From Nitrosospira sp. Nsp14 (GTDB lineage Bacteria; Pseudomonadota; Gammaproteobacteria; Burkholderiales; Nitrosomonadaceae): a stretch of 64,000 bases of DNA. Positions 48,832 through 58,458 of the stretch are shown here, piece after piece. The DNA lies in contig NZ_FOPV01000006.1 in NCBI RefSeq assembly GCF_900113575.1, positions 62,001 to 126,000 on the forward strand. Reading direction: 5' to 3'. Position 1 is the first letter of the stretch; each line of letters starts with the position of its first letter. The position numbers and the translations under genes are program-made. The notes below the pieces were generated by a model. The model had not been told where the DNA came from and searched no databases. It saw only the letters and a program-made list of their open reading frames with translations.

Positions 48832-49889
48832 ATCCTGCTTATACCTGGATCGTCGACTTCGGAAAAATGCGGGGCACTTTCACTGCCGGCCGGCAGAGCG
48901 CCGAGCATCCGCCTTGCCTCTTCCGCCGCGCCGATGAGCCCGGCCTTCGAATTAATCACGACATACACAGGGATCTCCTCCATCAACGAGGAAAATCGTC
49001 CCTTATCCCGGAATGCTTTAATGAAGCCCCCTTCCTGCAACTTGACGAGGATTTTAGGCGCGATCCCGCCCGCCACATAGACCCCGTTACGGCACAATCC
49101 CGCGAGCGCGAGATTTCCGGCATAAGCGCCGTAAATTTCCACAAACAGGGTCAGTGATTTCATGGCTATCGGGTGCCCGTGATTGAACGCAAGATCGGAT
49201 ACTTGCGGGGCACCATCGCTTCCCAGTAGCGCCTGCGCCCTATCTGCGACGCCAGATTCAACCATGAGGAAATTGAAAATATTGACGAGTCCCGGTCCGG
49301 ACAATATGCGCTCGACCGATACATGGCCAAAATGCCTGCGTAAATGATCCCATAGCCGGACCTGCAACTCATCGGCGGGCGCGAAATCCATATGCCCGGC
49401 TTCGGTGGGCAAGGGGATGTAGCGCCCGCCTTGCCATATCAGCCACGCGACCCCCATGCCGGTTCCCGCCCCGAGAGTCACCCGCATTCCGGTTGCGCGG
49501 GGCGCGCCGTTCTGCAGGACCACCAGGTCGTCTGCCGCCAGGACCTCGACGCTTAGGGCCACTGCTTCAAAATCGTTGATGAGCTTAACCACAGGGATAG
49601 AAAATTCACGCTCCAGCGCCGTCGCATTCATCAGCCAGGGCAAATTGGTCAGCCTGATGCCCTGCTCGGTAATCGGGCCTGCCACCGCGAAACAGGCGCT
49701 CAGGGGAGGCTTCATGCCAAGCGCCGAGGTGGCGCCCAGAAAATCCCTAAGTACATCGGAAAAACTCAAGTACTCGCGATTTGCATAACGTCGCTCGCAG
49801 CGTACATGCCCATTGCCATCCAGCCATTCCGCAGCCTGCAGCAGGGTTTTGGTTCCGCCGATGTCACCGCTGACGAAATATGTCCCCAT
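48828..49889 (-). CDS. glk: Glucokinase
   Basis: A 353-residue bacterial glucokinase of the ROK-unrelated Glk family. DIGGTKTLLQA binds phosphate, CFAVAGPI and LINDFEAVALSV are family motifs, GAGTGMGVAWL binds ATP and TEAGHMDFAP carries sugar contacts. The tail is longer than in E. coli Glk by roughly 30 residues. It overlaps mtfA by one base (TAATG) and greB by four (ATGA). Confidence 0.95.
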   Translation of the reverse strand: MGTYFVSGDIGGTKTLLQAAEWLDGNGHVRCERRYANREYLSFSDVLRDFLGATSALGMKPPLSACFAVAGPITEQGIRLTNLPWLMNATALEREFSIPVVKLINDFEAVALSVEVLAADDLVVLQNGAPRATGMRVTLGAGTGMGVAWLIWQGGRYIPLPTEAGHMDFAPADELQVRLWDHLRRHFGHVSVERILSGPGLVNIFNFLMVESGVADRAQALLGSDGAPQVSDLAFNHGHPIAMKSLTLFVEIYGAYAGNLALAGLCRNGVYVAGGIAPKILVKLQEGGFIKAFRDKGRFSSLMEEIPVYVVINSKAGLIGAAEEARRMLGALPAGSESAPHFSEVDDPGISRI

Positions 49890-50662
49890 TATGCAACCCG
49901 CCGTTGTGCCGGATCCTGGCGGTAAAACAGGGCCAACTGCTCATATACCGCCGGGTAATCTGTTCTGACGACTTGGGGGGCTTGAAAGAATGCTTCGCTC
50001 ATCACCGCGAAGAATTCCGCAGGATCTTCGGCGGCGTATGAGTCCAGCCGCGTGGCCTCGTCCGCGTCCACGCGGCTGCAAAAATCCCCATAGGCTCGAC
50101 TGAATGCGTCGCTCCATGCTTCCCGGCTCATATCCGCATGAAGCGGGGGAAAACCATTTGCATCGCCGTTCAGCATATCAAGCTTATGGGCAAATTCGTG
50201 TATGACGACGTTGTAGCCCGCGTCAGGCTCGGCAGTCACTGCGTCCTCCCAGGAAACAATCACCGGACCCCCAAGCCATGACTCCCCCGACGCAGACTCG
50301 TGCGCATGGTGTGCCACGCCATCTTCATCGACATATTCGTAGTCGCGCACGAATTCGCCCGGATAGACAATAATCTCAACCCAACCATCATAATAGTCCA
50401 GGTCTAGATTCAGTATCAGGATGCAAGCCTGGGCTGCGATCATCAGACGCATTTCGCCAGTGACGACCAACCCGTGCGCTCCGCTTATTTGCTTAGCACG
50501 AAGAAAGAGCGTGACGCATTCGCGCAGCCGCCTTAGCTCGGCGTCACTTAGCCCGTGCAGGAACCACAGACCTGCTACGACGTGTCGCCAGAGATCGTCA
50601 GGGAGAGATTCGTTCTTGAGAACACGGTCACGATACCAGGCTTTGACATTCCAGGGCATCAC
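49889..50662 (-). CDS. mtfA: MtfA-type zinc peptidase (Mlc/DgsA anti-repressor family)
   Basis: A 257-residue protein with the MtfA signature: HEFAHKLDMLNGDANG (zinc site HEFAH at 155-159) and W-Y-R-D-R-V near the N-terminus, plus PGEFVRDYEYVDEDG. In E. coli MtfA binds the glucose regulator Mlc and has aminopeptidase activity. Here it is coupled to glk, so a link to glucose use is plausible although no PTS or Mlc gene is seen. It starts 12 bases after rmuC. Confidence 0.92.
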   Translation of the reverse strand: MMPWNVKAWYRDRVLKNESLPDDLWRHVVAGLWFLHGLSDAELRRLRECVTLFLRAKQISGAHGLVVTGEMRLMIAAQACILILNLDLDYYDGWVEIIVYPGEFVRDYEYVDEDGVAHHAHESASGESWLGGPVIVSWEDAVTAEPDAGYNVVIHEFAHKLDMLNGDANGFPPLHADMSREAWSDAFSRAYGDFCSRVDADEATRLDSYAAEDPAEFFAVMSEAFFQAPQVVRTDYPAVYEQLALFYRQDPAQRRVA

Positions 50663-50674
50663 CAGACCTCGAAA

Positions 50675-51799
50675 TCAGTCACCCCCGGAACCCAGGGCCC
50701 GGCTTTCGGCCTGAGACGAATCCAGATCCACCGCGTCAATTCGGGCAAAGCGCTGACTGATCTTGCGACTGGAAACATGTACCTCTTCGACGTCCTGGTT
50801 GGCCTGGCGGATGTGTTCCGCAAGCTTCTTCATGCGCTCGTCAAAGCGCACAAAATCCTTGCCAAGCCTGGAAAGCTCGATTTTTATGATATGTACCTGC
50901 TCACGCGTTTCAATATCCTTCAGCACCGCGCGCGCGGTATTCAGAACCGCCATCAACGTCGTGGGCGAAACGATCCATACCTGCTTCTGCATTGCGTAGT
51001 CGACTACATCGGATTGATAAGCATGAATTTCGGCAAAAACCGCCTCCGCGGGTACAAACATGACGGCGCCATCGCATGTCTCTGGCGGAACAATATACTT
51101 CGCGGCGATGTCATCCACATGTCGTTTCACGTCAGCTTTGAATTGCTTTTGCGCGGCAGCCCGGCTGGCCTCATCGGCATCGCGGTCGAACATGCGATGA
51201 AAATTCTCCAGTGGAAACTTCGAATCGATGGCCACCATCCCTGTCGGAGGAGGCAGACGCAACACGCAATCGGCCCGGCTGCCGTTGGACAACGTATGCT
51301 GCATCGTATACGCGGAAGCGGGCAGGACATTTCGTACCAAAGCCTCCAGTTGCACCTCGCCAAAAGCCCCGCGCGAGCGCTTATCCCCCAAGAGTTCCTG
51401 GAGGCTCACCACGTTAGTGGTAAGACTGTCGATTTTTTTCTGGGCTTCGTCTATGGTGGCCAGCCGTTCCATCACACTGGTGAAAGTTTCGTTGGTTTTT
51501 TTGAATCCTTCATCCAGCCGTTCCGCGACATGCCCGCTGATCTGGTCTAACCGCGTTTCGATCGTGCCGCGCAACTGCTCCGAGGTCTTGTAAAGCGATT
51601 CAGACAACCGGTCGCCCTGGTTGACCAATCCTTCATGCAAATCCTTGAGCATATCCCGGTGTTTATCTTCCAGCAGTTTCGCTTGCTGCGCGAGCAGTTC
51701 ACGCACCATTGTGGAAAGGATGCCAAGCCTGATCACGAGAAAAGCCATGGTGATCAGCATCACGGCGGCGGAAGCGGTAATCAGCAGGGTTTCGGACAT
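50675..51799 (-). CDS. rmuC: DNA recombination protein RmuC homologue
   Basis: A 374-residue protein from the preferred start MSETLLITASAAVMLI, which puts a transmembrane helix at the N-terminus; a longer frame adds 19 unlikely residues. A long coiled coil (about 40-150) is followed by the RmuC core (SRGAFGEVQLEALVRNVLP, VAIDSKFPLENFHRM, VMFVPAEAVFAEI, IVSPTTLMAVLNTAR). Members limit DNA inversion at repeats by an unclear nuclease-like activity. First gene of the rmuC-mtfA-glk-greB operon. Confidence 0.93.
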   Translation of the reverse strand: MSETLLITASAAVMLITMAFLVIRLGILSTMVRELLAQQAKLLEDKHRDMLKDLHEGLVNQGDRLSESLYKTSEQLRGTIETRLDQISGHVAERLDEGFKKTNETFTSVMERLATIDEAQKKIDSLTTNVVSLQELLGDKRSRGAFGEVQLEALVRNVLPASAYTMQHTLSNGSRADCVLRLPPPTGMVAIDSKFPLENFHRMFDRDADEASRAAAQKQFKADVKRHVDDIAAKYIVPPETCDGAVMFVPAEAVFAEIHAYQSDVVDYAMQKQVWIVSPTTLMAVLNTARAVLKDIETREQVHIIKIELSRLGKDFVRFDERMKKLAEHIRQANQDVEEVHVSSRKISQRFARIDAVDLDSSQAESRALGSGGD

Positions 51800-51901
51800 G
51801 ATGCAATAAAGTATACCGGAGAATGAGAACGTCCACGGCTCGTGTGATGAACCCACAACCCCGCCGTCTCCTCTTGCGCAGACTGAGGGCTTGAATTTCG
51901 A

Positions 51902-52312
51902 CTATCTCATGCCCATGGGGTAGTATCGCTCGCTCTCCATCTGGTGCCTGCGCCATTTGTTCGGACGCTCCCGCATTTGTTCCGCGAGGTTTCCAACCGG
52001 CTGAACATCTACATTTTCCATATTCCTTTTCTCAAGCTGCTCCTTTCGCGCTTTTCTGCCGACCCGGCGGCGCTCTTCCATTGATTTTCGCGCCCCCGGT
52101 CGCAGCTCCTCCTGCGCCGCCTCCCATGGTCTCGTCTCCCAGGGTTTCGCTTCCCCCGGCTTGGGATGGATATTTTCCTGTCCGCGCAGTGTTGCCTGGC
52201 TCGTGCCGGGCTCCTGGTACCCTCCCAACCCCCCCTCGTCCGTCGCCGCCGCCTGGGACGCCCACACGGCCAGAACGGCCAGCGCGGCCCATCTGTTACA
52301 TCGTATTTTCAT
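51902..52312 (-). CDS. Small exported basic protein, unknown function
   Basis: A 136-residue protein from an ATG with AGGAGGT well placed upstream; this start gives a clean signal peptide (MKIRCNRWAALAVLAVWASQ, then AAA). The mature part is hydrophilic and repeatedly charged: a stretch with W-E-T-R-P-W-E, then an Arg/Lys/Glu-rich likely helix (KSMEERRRVGRKARKEQLEK) and a tail rich in Arg, Met and Tyr. No family is recognised. It is monocistronic as far as can be seen. Confidence 0.65.
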   Translation of the reverse strand: MKIRCNRWAALAVLAVWASQAAATDEGGLGGYQEPGTSQATLRGQENIHPKPGEAKPWETRPWEAAQEELRPGARKSMEERRRVGRKARKEQLEKRNMENVDVQPVGNLAEQMRERPNKWRRHQMESERYYPMGMR

Positions 52313-52396
52313 CTGTTTTGCCACCTCCTGCTGTTGGGCCAGGGGCTCTTGCCGGATTTCGATGATACCCACTCGATGCCCGGCAAAGCCCGGAAC

Positions 52397-52984
52397 TTAC
52401 CTGTCGTTGCTGACCGTTATTGGTGTATCGACCATGCTCTCGTCGCCACTGGGGTATAGGATGTCCAAACCATCAGTTCGCGCCCAGGGCGTCATCACAT
52501 GCGTTTTCCGCTCCCGTATGCTCATGATATGTTCGACGCGCAGGCCGCGCAACACAAGCGCGTCAGCGATCAACGAACGGTGACAGCGCCATGGCACCGC
52601 TTCCGCACACATCAGCGCGCATGGCCCGGATGCGGCCATCGCCAAAACAACCTTAATGTTACTGGCGAAATCAGGCGTTTGCATATAGTCCGCATAGCCG
52701 CGAAACGATGCGTTTCGCCAGCCTCCATTAATGGAGTCCTTGCGCGCATGCCTCAATCCACCAAGCCCCGGCAAGTGCCGGTAATCGATGTTTGATGCGC
52801 GTAGAGCCGATGCCAGCGTTTCCTGGTTGAACTGCGGGTTCCGCCGCGAACGAGGTATGGTACGCACGTCGAGAAGGTGTGTGATCTCGTTTGCCAGCAG
52901 CATAGCGATGAACACATCCAATGGATGGGTCGAATGGCCGATGGTATAGATGAGCGATGGGGGTTTCGATCCCTCTTTTTCCAT
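52397..52984 (-). CDS. DUF488 family protein
   Basis: A 195-residue protein with the complete DUF488 pattern: YTIGHSTHPLDVF, LLDVRTIPRSRRNPQFN, LPGLGGLRHARKDS, F-R-G-Y-A-D-Y-M and LMCAEAVPWRCHRSLIADAL. The two Cys in the last motif are conserved in the family. Function is unknown. It runs in the same direction as the small exported protein but 84 bases separate them from its stop. Confidence 0.9.
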   Translation of the reverse strand: MEKEGSKPPSLIYTIGHSTHPLDVFIAMLLANEITHLLDVRTIPRSRRNPQFNQETLASALRASNIDYRHLPGLGGLRHARKDSINGGWRNASFRGYADYMQTPDFASNIKVVLAMAASGPCALMCAEAVPWRCHRSLIADALVLRGLRVEHIMSIRERKTHVMTPWARTDGLDILYPSGDESMVDTPITVSNDR

Positions 52985-53158
52985 ACGTTCGGCTCTCCCT
53001 CATCAAGTGTCGGTAAAACAGCTCCAATAGTATGACGTCATGAGGTGATGACGTTACGCCGTGATGCTCTTATGCCGTTCTGCCGGAAAAACATCAGCGA
53101 ATATACCTGCTCCGCCAAAATAGAGAATGTGCGCGTCGCGATGAGTCTAGCGGGGTGG

Positions 53159-54949
53159 TTATGGCGTCGCCGGCGGTGCGGCAACGCACCCAAAGCGCGA
53201 TGCGTTGAGTTTTACGTCCGATCGCGCCCAGGCGTTCTTCAGACGCGCTTCGATCAGTTCAGCCTGGTTTTTCTTGTCTTGCGCGCGCAATGCCTGCAGC
53301 AGACCATAAAGCGCCCACCCGGTGTTCCGATTGCGCCGCAAGTCCTCCCAGTAAACGGTTTCGGCTTCAGCCGGATTCCCTGATTCCAGCAGGATGGCAC
53401 CAAGCGTCAGCCTTGGCGGGGATTGCCACTCCGGCGGCTCGGTGTAAGCCAGGGCATCCTCCAGGCGGACCGCCCGCTCAAGATGAGAGATGGCCGCCTC
53501 CGACTGCCCTCGGGCAGCAGCAATTTCTCCCGCCAACACCTCGGGGCCGATTGCCAGCACTGACCGCGCGGTATTCAGCGATACGAGCGGATGGTCCAGC
53601 GATGCATCCCTCATGATGCCACGCAGCGCTTCCAGCTCCTGCTCCGCCTGCTGCAACTGCCGCGTAGCGGCAAAAGCAAGTCCGCGCGCATAATGCCAGG
53701 AGCCCCTCACGAACGCGTTCTCCCCTGATGGGGCAGCTTCCTGGAGAATCTCGTTCCATTTCCCGAACCGCGCTAACGCCCAATACGGCACGACGCGAAA
53801 CACCGCCGTTGGCGGTAATTCCGCAAGCGTCCGGTCGTCCACTATACTCGCGACCTTCCGGGCGGACTCGATGGCAACACGGCTTTGACCCTCGGCCGTC
53901 GCAGCCGCCCAGAGAAAATGGATGTTGTGCGGAAAGTACACCACGGGGTACAGCCCCTTGGCGTGTTTCCGCTCCAGGTAGGCTTCGTCGGCGGCGACCG
54001 CCTTCTGATTGCTCTTTATTGCATCTGCATACCTGCCTACGCGCAGGTAAATGTGAGATGGCATATGCACAATATGGCCGGCGTCGGGCATCAGCGTGAG
54101 GAGCGTATCGGCCGCTTTTTCCGCTCGCTCAGGGGTCGCAGTCGGCTCGATCAGATGGATGTACATATGCAGCGCTCCGGGATGCCTGGGATGGCCACGC
54201 ATCACTTCCTCGGTGATTGAGACAATTTCGGCCGTCCCTTCCATTGGATATCCGTCGCGCATCCAGTAACCCCAGGAGTTCAGGTCCATTGTCGACTCGA
54301 CATAGAGCATGGCAATGTCCGGATCAGCGGGGAAGCGGCGATGCACCTCCCGCATCGCGTCAGCGTAGGCCTTATCATTCGCCTTGCGGCGTTCCGCGTT
54401 GCCGCTATAACGCTTTTCAAGGGCGGCAATAAGCGCGCGCTCGCGCGGGGAGGCTTTCTCTCCGAGAGAGGCTGCCTTGCGTACCAGCTCGAGAGCCGAC
54501 ATCTCGTCCTTCGGCTCCATCGGCGCATTGATATTCGGCCCCAGCACAAGCGCCTGACCCCAGTAAGCCATTGCAAGCGATGAGTCCAGTCTTGCCGCTT
54601 CCCGGAATGCGCGACCCGCCTCGGCATGATTGAATGCGTAGGAAAGGTTCAGTCCCTGGTTCATGAACTGCTGCGCCAGCTTCTTCCGCGTGCTCACCGG
54701 AAATGTATGCGGGCCCAGATTCAACAGCTGTGGTGAAGCCTGGTCATCCTGCCGCAGCCCGCTGCCAGAATTAGGCTGTCCGTGATGCTGATGGGCGCCG
54801 CCGGAATGCCCGATTTCCAGTGTGGGTTCGTGCGCCTGAACAGCATGAGCGAACACAGCGGCAATAACTGCCCCCATTGCCGCCAACCGAGTTGCCATAA
54901 AACGTACGTCCTGTGTCTCCATCGATGTCACCTCATAATCCGGATTCAT
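53159..54949 (-). CDS. Exported TPR-repeat protein
   Basis: A 596-residue protein with a signal peptide (about 18-39, AAMGAVIAAVFAHAVQA), a His-rich segment (GHSGGAHQHHGQ) and then helical TPR-like repeats across the rest (for example NHAEAGRAFREAARLDSSLA, RYADAIKSNQKAVAADEAYL, QSEAAISHLERAVRLEDALA). Conserved blocks such as GHPRHPGALHMYIHLIE and DAGHIVHMPSHIYLRVGRY mark a family found widely in proteobacteria but uncharacterised; the clustered His could bind metal. The chosen ATG overlaps the stop of the EI24-like gene (ATGA), supporting coupling. Confidence 0.85.
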   Translation of the reverse strand: MNPDYEVTSMETQDVRFMATRLAAMGAVIAAVFAHAVQAHEPTLEIGHSGGAHQHHGQPNSGSGLRQDDQASPQLLNLGPHTFPVSTRKKLAQQFMNQGLNLSYAFNHAEAGRAFREAARLDSSLAMAYWGQALVLGPNINAPMEPKDEMSALELVRKAASLGEKASPRERALIAALEKRYSGNAERRKANDKAYADAMREVHRRFPADPDIAMLYVESTMDLNSWGYWMRDGYPMEGTAEIVSITEEVMRGHPRHPGALHMYIHLIEPTATPERAEKAADTLLTLMPDAGHIVHMPSHIYLRVGRYADAIKSNQKAVAADEAYLERKHAKGLYPVVYFPHNIHFLWAAATAEGQSRVAIESARKVASIVDDRTLAELPPTAVFRVVPYWALARFGKWNEILQEAAPSGENAFVRGSWHYARGLAFAATRQLQQAEQELEALRGIMRDASLDHPLVSLNTARSVLAIGPEVLAGEIAAARGQSEAAISHLERAVRLEDALAYTEPPEWQSPPRLTLGAILLESGNPAEAETVYWEDLRRNRNTGWALYGLLQALRAQDKKNQAELIEARLKNAWARSDVKLNASRFGCVAAPPATP

Positions 54950-55671
54950 AGCGCCGCTACCTGAAGCCGCAATTCAGACAGACGGGCAAGTCCAAAATGA
55001 ATAAAAGCCAGCGCCGCCAGCACTGGGGCCACCAAATTTAAAAACGGAATAAATTGCATTAAACCGGTCAGCAACCCCAAGCCCCACAAGGAGGGGCGCT
55101 GAGCGGAAAATATCGCGCTCATTTCTTCCCTGCTGGCATGTTCCGCCAGGGCGTCGTATCGGAACAGACGCTGGTTCAGATAGGCCGTGGCGACGAAGGG
55201 AATAATGACACCTGCGCCGACTACCCACAAGGGAATAGTGACCACCCATATCGCAACAAAGATTCCTAGAGCGACCAAGGCGTTGAGCACGCTGCCCGCG
55301 AACCCGCCGCCTTGTTCACGGCCCAGATGGGGATAATCGCGGCTGGCGACCAGGCGAACCAGGGCGGGCATGGCGAATAAGGCGGTGATAACGAGCGCGG
55401 TAACGAAAACGAGCGGGACAAACAGAATCAGATGCGCGATTCCCTGAATCCCATACGCGATCCATCGCGGTTCGACACCTTCAAGCCAGGTTTGGATACC
55501 AATTGCAGTGAGACCGCTGGCGATCCATACCGAGAAAGTATTCCAGAAGACCACGCCCAGGACCAACCATAACAGACCTGCCGTGAGAATAGGCCAAATG
55601 ATGATCCACATGACCTGAAACTGGAACATATCGCGAAATGCCCGCGAAAGTGCTTCGAATACACGTGTCAC
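54946..55671 (-). CDS. EI24/CysZ-like integral membrane protein
   Basis: A 241-residue protein with about five hydrophobic helices, belonging to the EI24 domain family (family-like blocks AFRDMFQFQVMWIIIWPIL and the end GLMQFIPFLNLVAPVLAALA). E. coli CysZ in this family moves sulfate, but the similarity is too broad to assign substrate. Its stop overlaps the start of the TPR protein by four bases, so the pair may work together at the envelope. Confidence 0.85.
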   Translation of the reverse strand: MTRVFEALSRAFRDMFQFQVMWIIIWPILTAGLLWLVLGVVFWNTFSVWIASGLTAIGIQTWLEGVEPRWIAYGIQGIAHLILFVPLVFVTALVITALFAMPALVRLVASRDYPHLGREQGGGFAGSVLNALVALGIFVAIWVVTIPLWVVGAGVIIPFVATAYLNQRLFRYDALAEHASREEMSAIFSAQRPSLWGLGLLTGLMQFIPFLNLVAPVLAALAFIHFGLARLSELRLQVAAL

Positions 55672-55811
55672 GCACGCTCCTTCACGGAATGATGCGCAGC
55701 GAGGAAATCCGGATGCTACCGATGAGACTTGTAAGAGGTATTAAACAATATCAAACAATCTATGCCCAACCCTCGCAAACGTGCAGAAAAGCATCGAATG
55801 CTGCGACAGCA

Positions 55812-56333
55812 TCACTGGATCCCGCTTTTGCACAGCGGATCAGTCTCGTAAGCGAAGGAATTGTACCAAGTGGTGCGCTCCCAGATTTCTTCGCATACCT
55901 CGCCGCAGATTCTGCGCTCGAAACCGCACATGCCTCCCAGCACGAATCGCGCGGTGTATGCCCCCGCTCCATCTCCACCTTTGACTTCCAGAATAATCCG
56001 CTCTTTATCTTCGCTAACGTTTACCGCATGAGTATTGGTAAAATCCTTATAGAACTTCTCGGGAATCGGAAACGGGCGGCCCTCGATCCGCACCCGCAGA
56101 GTTTCAGTAATAACTCGCGGGATACCGCTATCCATTCCCCACATGCCCCCGTCCACCTCGCGACACTCGCCATTTTTGCAGTGCCGCTCCCGCAGGTTGA
56201 CATCGACTTTCTTGCCGGAGGGTAGCACATGCGTTTTCTCATGCACGTACGGTATTGCCCCATCCATTTGCGCATAGACCCGTGAGGACCCGGCGAGACA
56301 ACTGATAAGCAGCCATTTCAGCAAGCGCGACAT
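55812..56333 (-). CDS. Exported Cys-containing protein, unknown function
   Basis: A 173-residue protein from the ATG that gives a signal peptide (MSRLLKWLLISCLAGSSRVYA). The mature part has seven Cys, among them C-K-N-G-E-C, GGMCGFERRICGEVCEE and a final P-L-C-K-S; most could form disulfides in the periplasm. No family recognised. A long plus-strand frame overlapping this gene is a shadow. The gene stands alone in the gap between EI24 and DUF5675 genes. Confidence 0.7.
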   Translation of the reverse strand: MSRLLKWLLISCLAGSSRVYAQMDGAIPYVHEKTHVLPSGKKVDVNLRERHCKNGECREVDGGMWGMDSGIPRVITETLRVRIEGRPFPIPEKFYKDFTNTHAVNVSEDKERIILEVKGGDGAGAYTARFVLGGMCGFERRICGEVCEEIWERTTWYNSFAYETDPLCKSGIQ

Positions 56334-56397
56334 GCCGCGCGTGTTCATGGGCGTCATCATGAACGTCAATATGCCAACGCCAACGCCATTTCCGGTT

Positions 56398-56790
56398 TCA
56401 TGCTATTTCCATTAAGATTTTTTCCGTCGCGGCCACCGCCTTCAGCTTTTCGAACAACCTTTCGAACGCCACCCTGCTCTGTCCGATAAAATCCCCGCTC
56501 TTCGTTTCGCCCACCAGGATACATCCTTCCGTGTTCGCCGCCGTGTTTCCGGGATGTATCCTTATCCCTTCAAAGTTTGGCACCTTTAAAAGGAGCGGAA
56601 GCGGCCGCTGAAACCGCTGCGAGAAACTGATAACCACTTCGTAGCGCCCCGCCGGTATGGCCGTCTTGCCTGCGATCTTTTCCGGCCTGAGCTTGTCTTC
56701 CAAGGTATAGCACTCAAACTGGCCGTTCACCGACAATTCGCCTATCGTGCTCTGGTCAGAAAAGTCGGTCCGTTTAATGCGCAGCTCCAT
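56398..56790 (-). CDS. DUF5675 family protein
   Basis: A 130-residue protein with the DUF5675 pattern: a short beta-rich N-terminus, CYTLEDKLRPEKIAGKTAIP, AGRYEVVISFSQRF, P-L-L-L-K-V-P, then FEGIRIHPGNTAANTEGCIL and a terminal helix. The H-x-G-N and E-G-C-I-L placement resembles an L,D-transpeptidase-like core, though this similarity is only suggestive. Such genes occur in prophages and in isolation; no other phage gene is nearby. Confidence 0.85.
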   Translation of the reverse strand: MELRIKRTDFSDQSTIGELSVNGQFECYTLEDKLRPEKIAGKTAIPAGRYEVVISFSQRFQRPLPLLLKVPNFEGIRIHPGNTAANTEGCILVGETKSGDFIGQSRVAFERLFEKLKAVAATEKILMEIA

Positions 56791-56988
56791 TCCAGCCCTC
56801 CTCTATTAAAACAGTAACGCGCACACATCCTTCACCCCGTTCCAGTAGACGCGCGCAGCAAGTCGAGCACGCCTATACACGGCAACGATCGCAGCCCGGT
56901 GTGCTCCGGCTCGCACCGCGGGTATGACACCGCATCCGCGGGACCTGAACCGGGGGAAATCCCGAATGCCGCAGCAAAGTTTCCCGAT

Positions 56989-58371
56989 TCAGCAACGCCT
57001 CCAGGTCGTGCCTTTTGCTGTGTCTTCAAGGATGATACTGGCACTCATCAACTCATTGCGAATACGATCAGCCTCGCCGTAATCTTTGTTTGCGCGGGCA
57101 AGAAGGCGTTTCTGAATCATTTGCTCGATATGTTCAGGCGTAAATCCCGACTCCGCTGCCGCTCCGGCTTCCTGAAAGTATCGCTGCGGGTCCTGCTGTA
57201 GCAGCCCCAGCAACCCGCCCAGCACCTTCATTGATTTGATGGTTTTTGATGAAACCAGCTTATTGGCTTCATTGGCGAGGTCAAACAACACCGCAATGGC
57301 CTCGGAAGTATTGAAATCGTCGTTCATCGCCTCCCTGAACCGTGCCGCGTGCGGCTCATCCCAGTCAATTTCCCCCGGACCTTCGCTCGGATCAAAACCT
57401 TTAAGTACGGTATAAAGCCGGTCCAGCGCCCGTCTGGCGTCTTCCAGATGGCGGTCGGAATAGTTGAGCGGACTGCGGTAATGCGCGCGCAGAATAAAGA
57501 ACCTCACTACCTCCGCCGGGAAGCGGGCAAGAATGTCGCGCACGGTAAAAAAGTTGCCCAGCGACTTTGACATCTTCTCGTCGTTGACGCGAACGAAACC
57601 GTTATGCATCCAATAATTGACGAAGGGATGATCATGCGCCCCCTCGCTCTGTGCAATTTCATTTTCATGATGTGGAAATTGCAGGTCCTGCCCCCCACCA
57701 TGAATATCGAAGTGTTCACCCAGGTAATATTCACTCATTGCGGAGCATTCAATATGCCAGCCCGGACGACCCACGCCCCAGGGTGACTCCCATTGTGGCT
57801 CGCCCGGTTTTGCCGCCTTCCACAATACAAAGTCCAGCGGATCGTTTTTATAGGGATCGACACCTACACGCTCCCCGGCGCGCAGATCGTCAAGCGATTT
57901 TCCCGAGAGTTTTCCATAACCGGGAAATTTGTGCACGGCAAAGTACACGTCGCCGTTCGCTGCCGTGTACGCAAGGCCTTTCTTCACCAGAATGCCAATC
58001 ATGGCAATCATGCTGCCGATATACCGTGTAGCCTGCGGCTCCCACGCGGGCGGCTCCACCCCAAGCGCAGCGGCATCCTCTTCCATCGCCTGGATGAATC
58101 GTCCCGTCAGCACCTCGATGGGCTCGCCGTTCTCCTGCGCGCGCCGGATAATTTTATCGTCGATATCCGTGATATTGCGCACATACGTTACGTCCAAACC
58201 ACTCGCCCGCAACCAACGTTGCACCATATCGAAAACCACCAGCATTCGGGCGTGCCCGAGATGGCAATAGTCGTAAACGGTCATGCCGCAAACATACATT
58301 TTGACCTTGCCGGCCTGCATGGGAATAAACTCCTGTTTTTCCCTGGCTAGCGAATTGTGGATTCTGAGCAT
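56989..58371 (-). CDS. cysS: Cysteinyl-tRNA synthetase
   Basis: A 460-residue class I synthetase from the start [15 protein letters not shown]; a longer frame by 22 residues is unlikely. Motifs: [18 protein letters not shown] (zinc Cys28, HIGH-type HLGH at 37-40), [28 protein letters not shown] and [12 protein letters not shown]. The C-terminal DALR-like helical domain and tail R-N-E-L follow. Monocistronic here, divergent from the TPR/transpeptidase pair. Confidence 0.97.
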   Translation of the reverse strand: MLRIHNSLAREKQEFIPMQAGKVKMYVCGMTVYDYCHLGHARMLVVFDMVQRWLRASGLDVTYVRNITDIDDKIIRRAQENGEPIEVLTGRFIQAMEEDAAALGVEPPAWEPQATRYIGSMIAMIGILVKKGLAYTAANGDVYFAVHKFPGYGKLSGKSLDDLRAGERVGVDPYKNDPLDFVLWKAAKPGEPQWESPWGVGRPGWHIECSAMSEYYLGEHFDIHGGGQDLQFPHHENEIAQSEGAHDHPFVNYWMHNGFVRVNDEKMSKSLGNFFTVRDILARFPAEVVRFFILRAHYRSPLNYSDRHLEDARRALDRLYTVLKGFDPSEGPGEIDWDEPHAARFREAMNDDFNTSEAIAVLFDLANEANKLVSSKTIKSMKVLGGLLGLLQQDPQRYFQEAGAAAESGFTPEHIEQMIQKRLLARANKDYGEADRIRNELMSASIILEDTAKGTTWRRC

Positions 58372-58458
58372 GTGGCGAGATTGTGAATTGAACGGGCTTC
58401 TTGGTAGAATCGTGCAGATTCCAAGACGACTCAACAAGAACCGGAGAAGTATAGCATA

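Noticed and set aside
55638-56225. 195-codon plus-strand frame
   Set aside because: It lies antisense to the exported Cys protein, which has a signal peptide and better composition; the frame has no family and no ribosome binding site.
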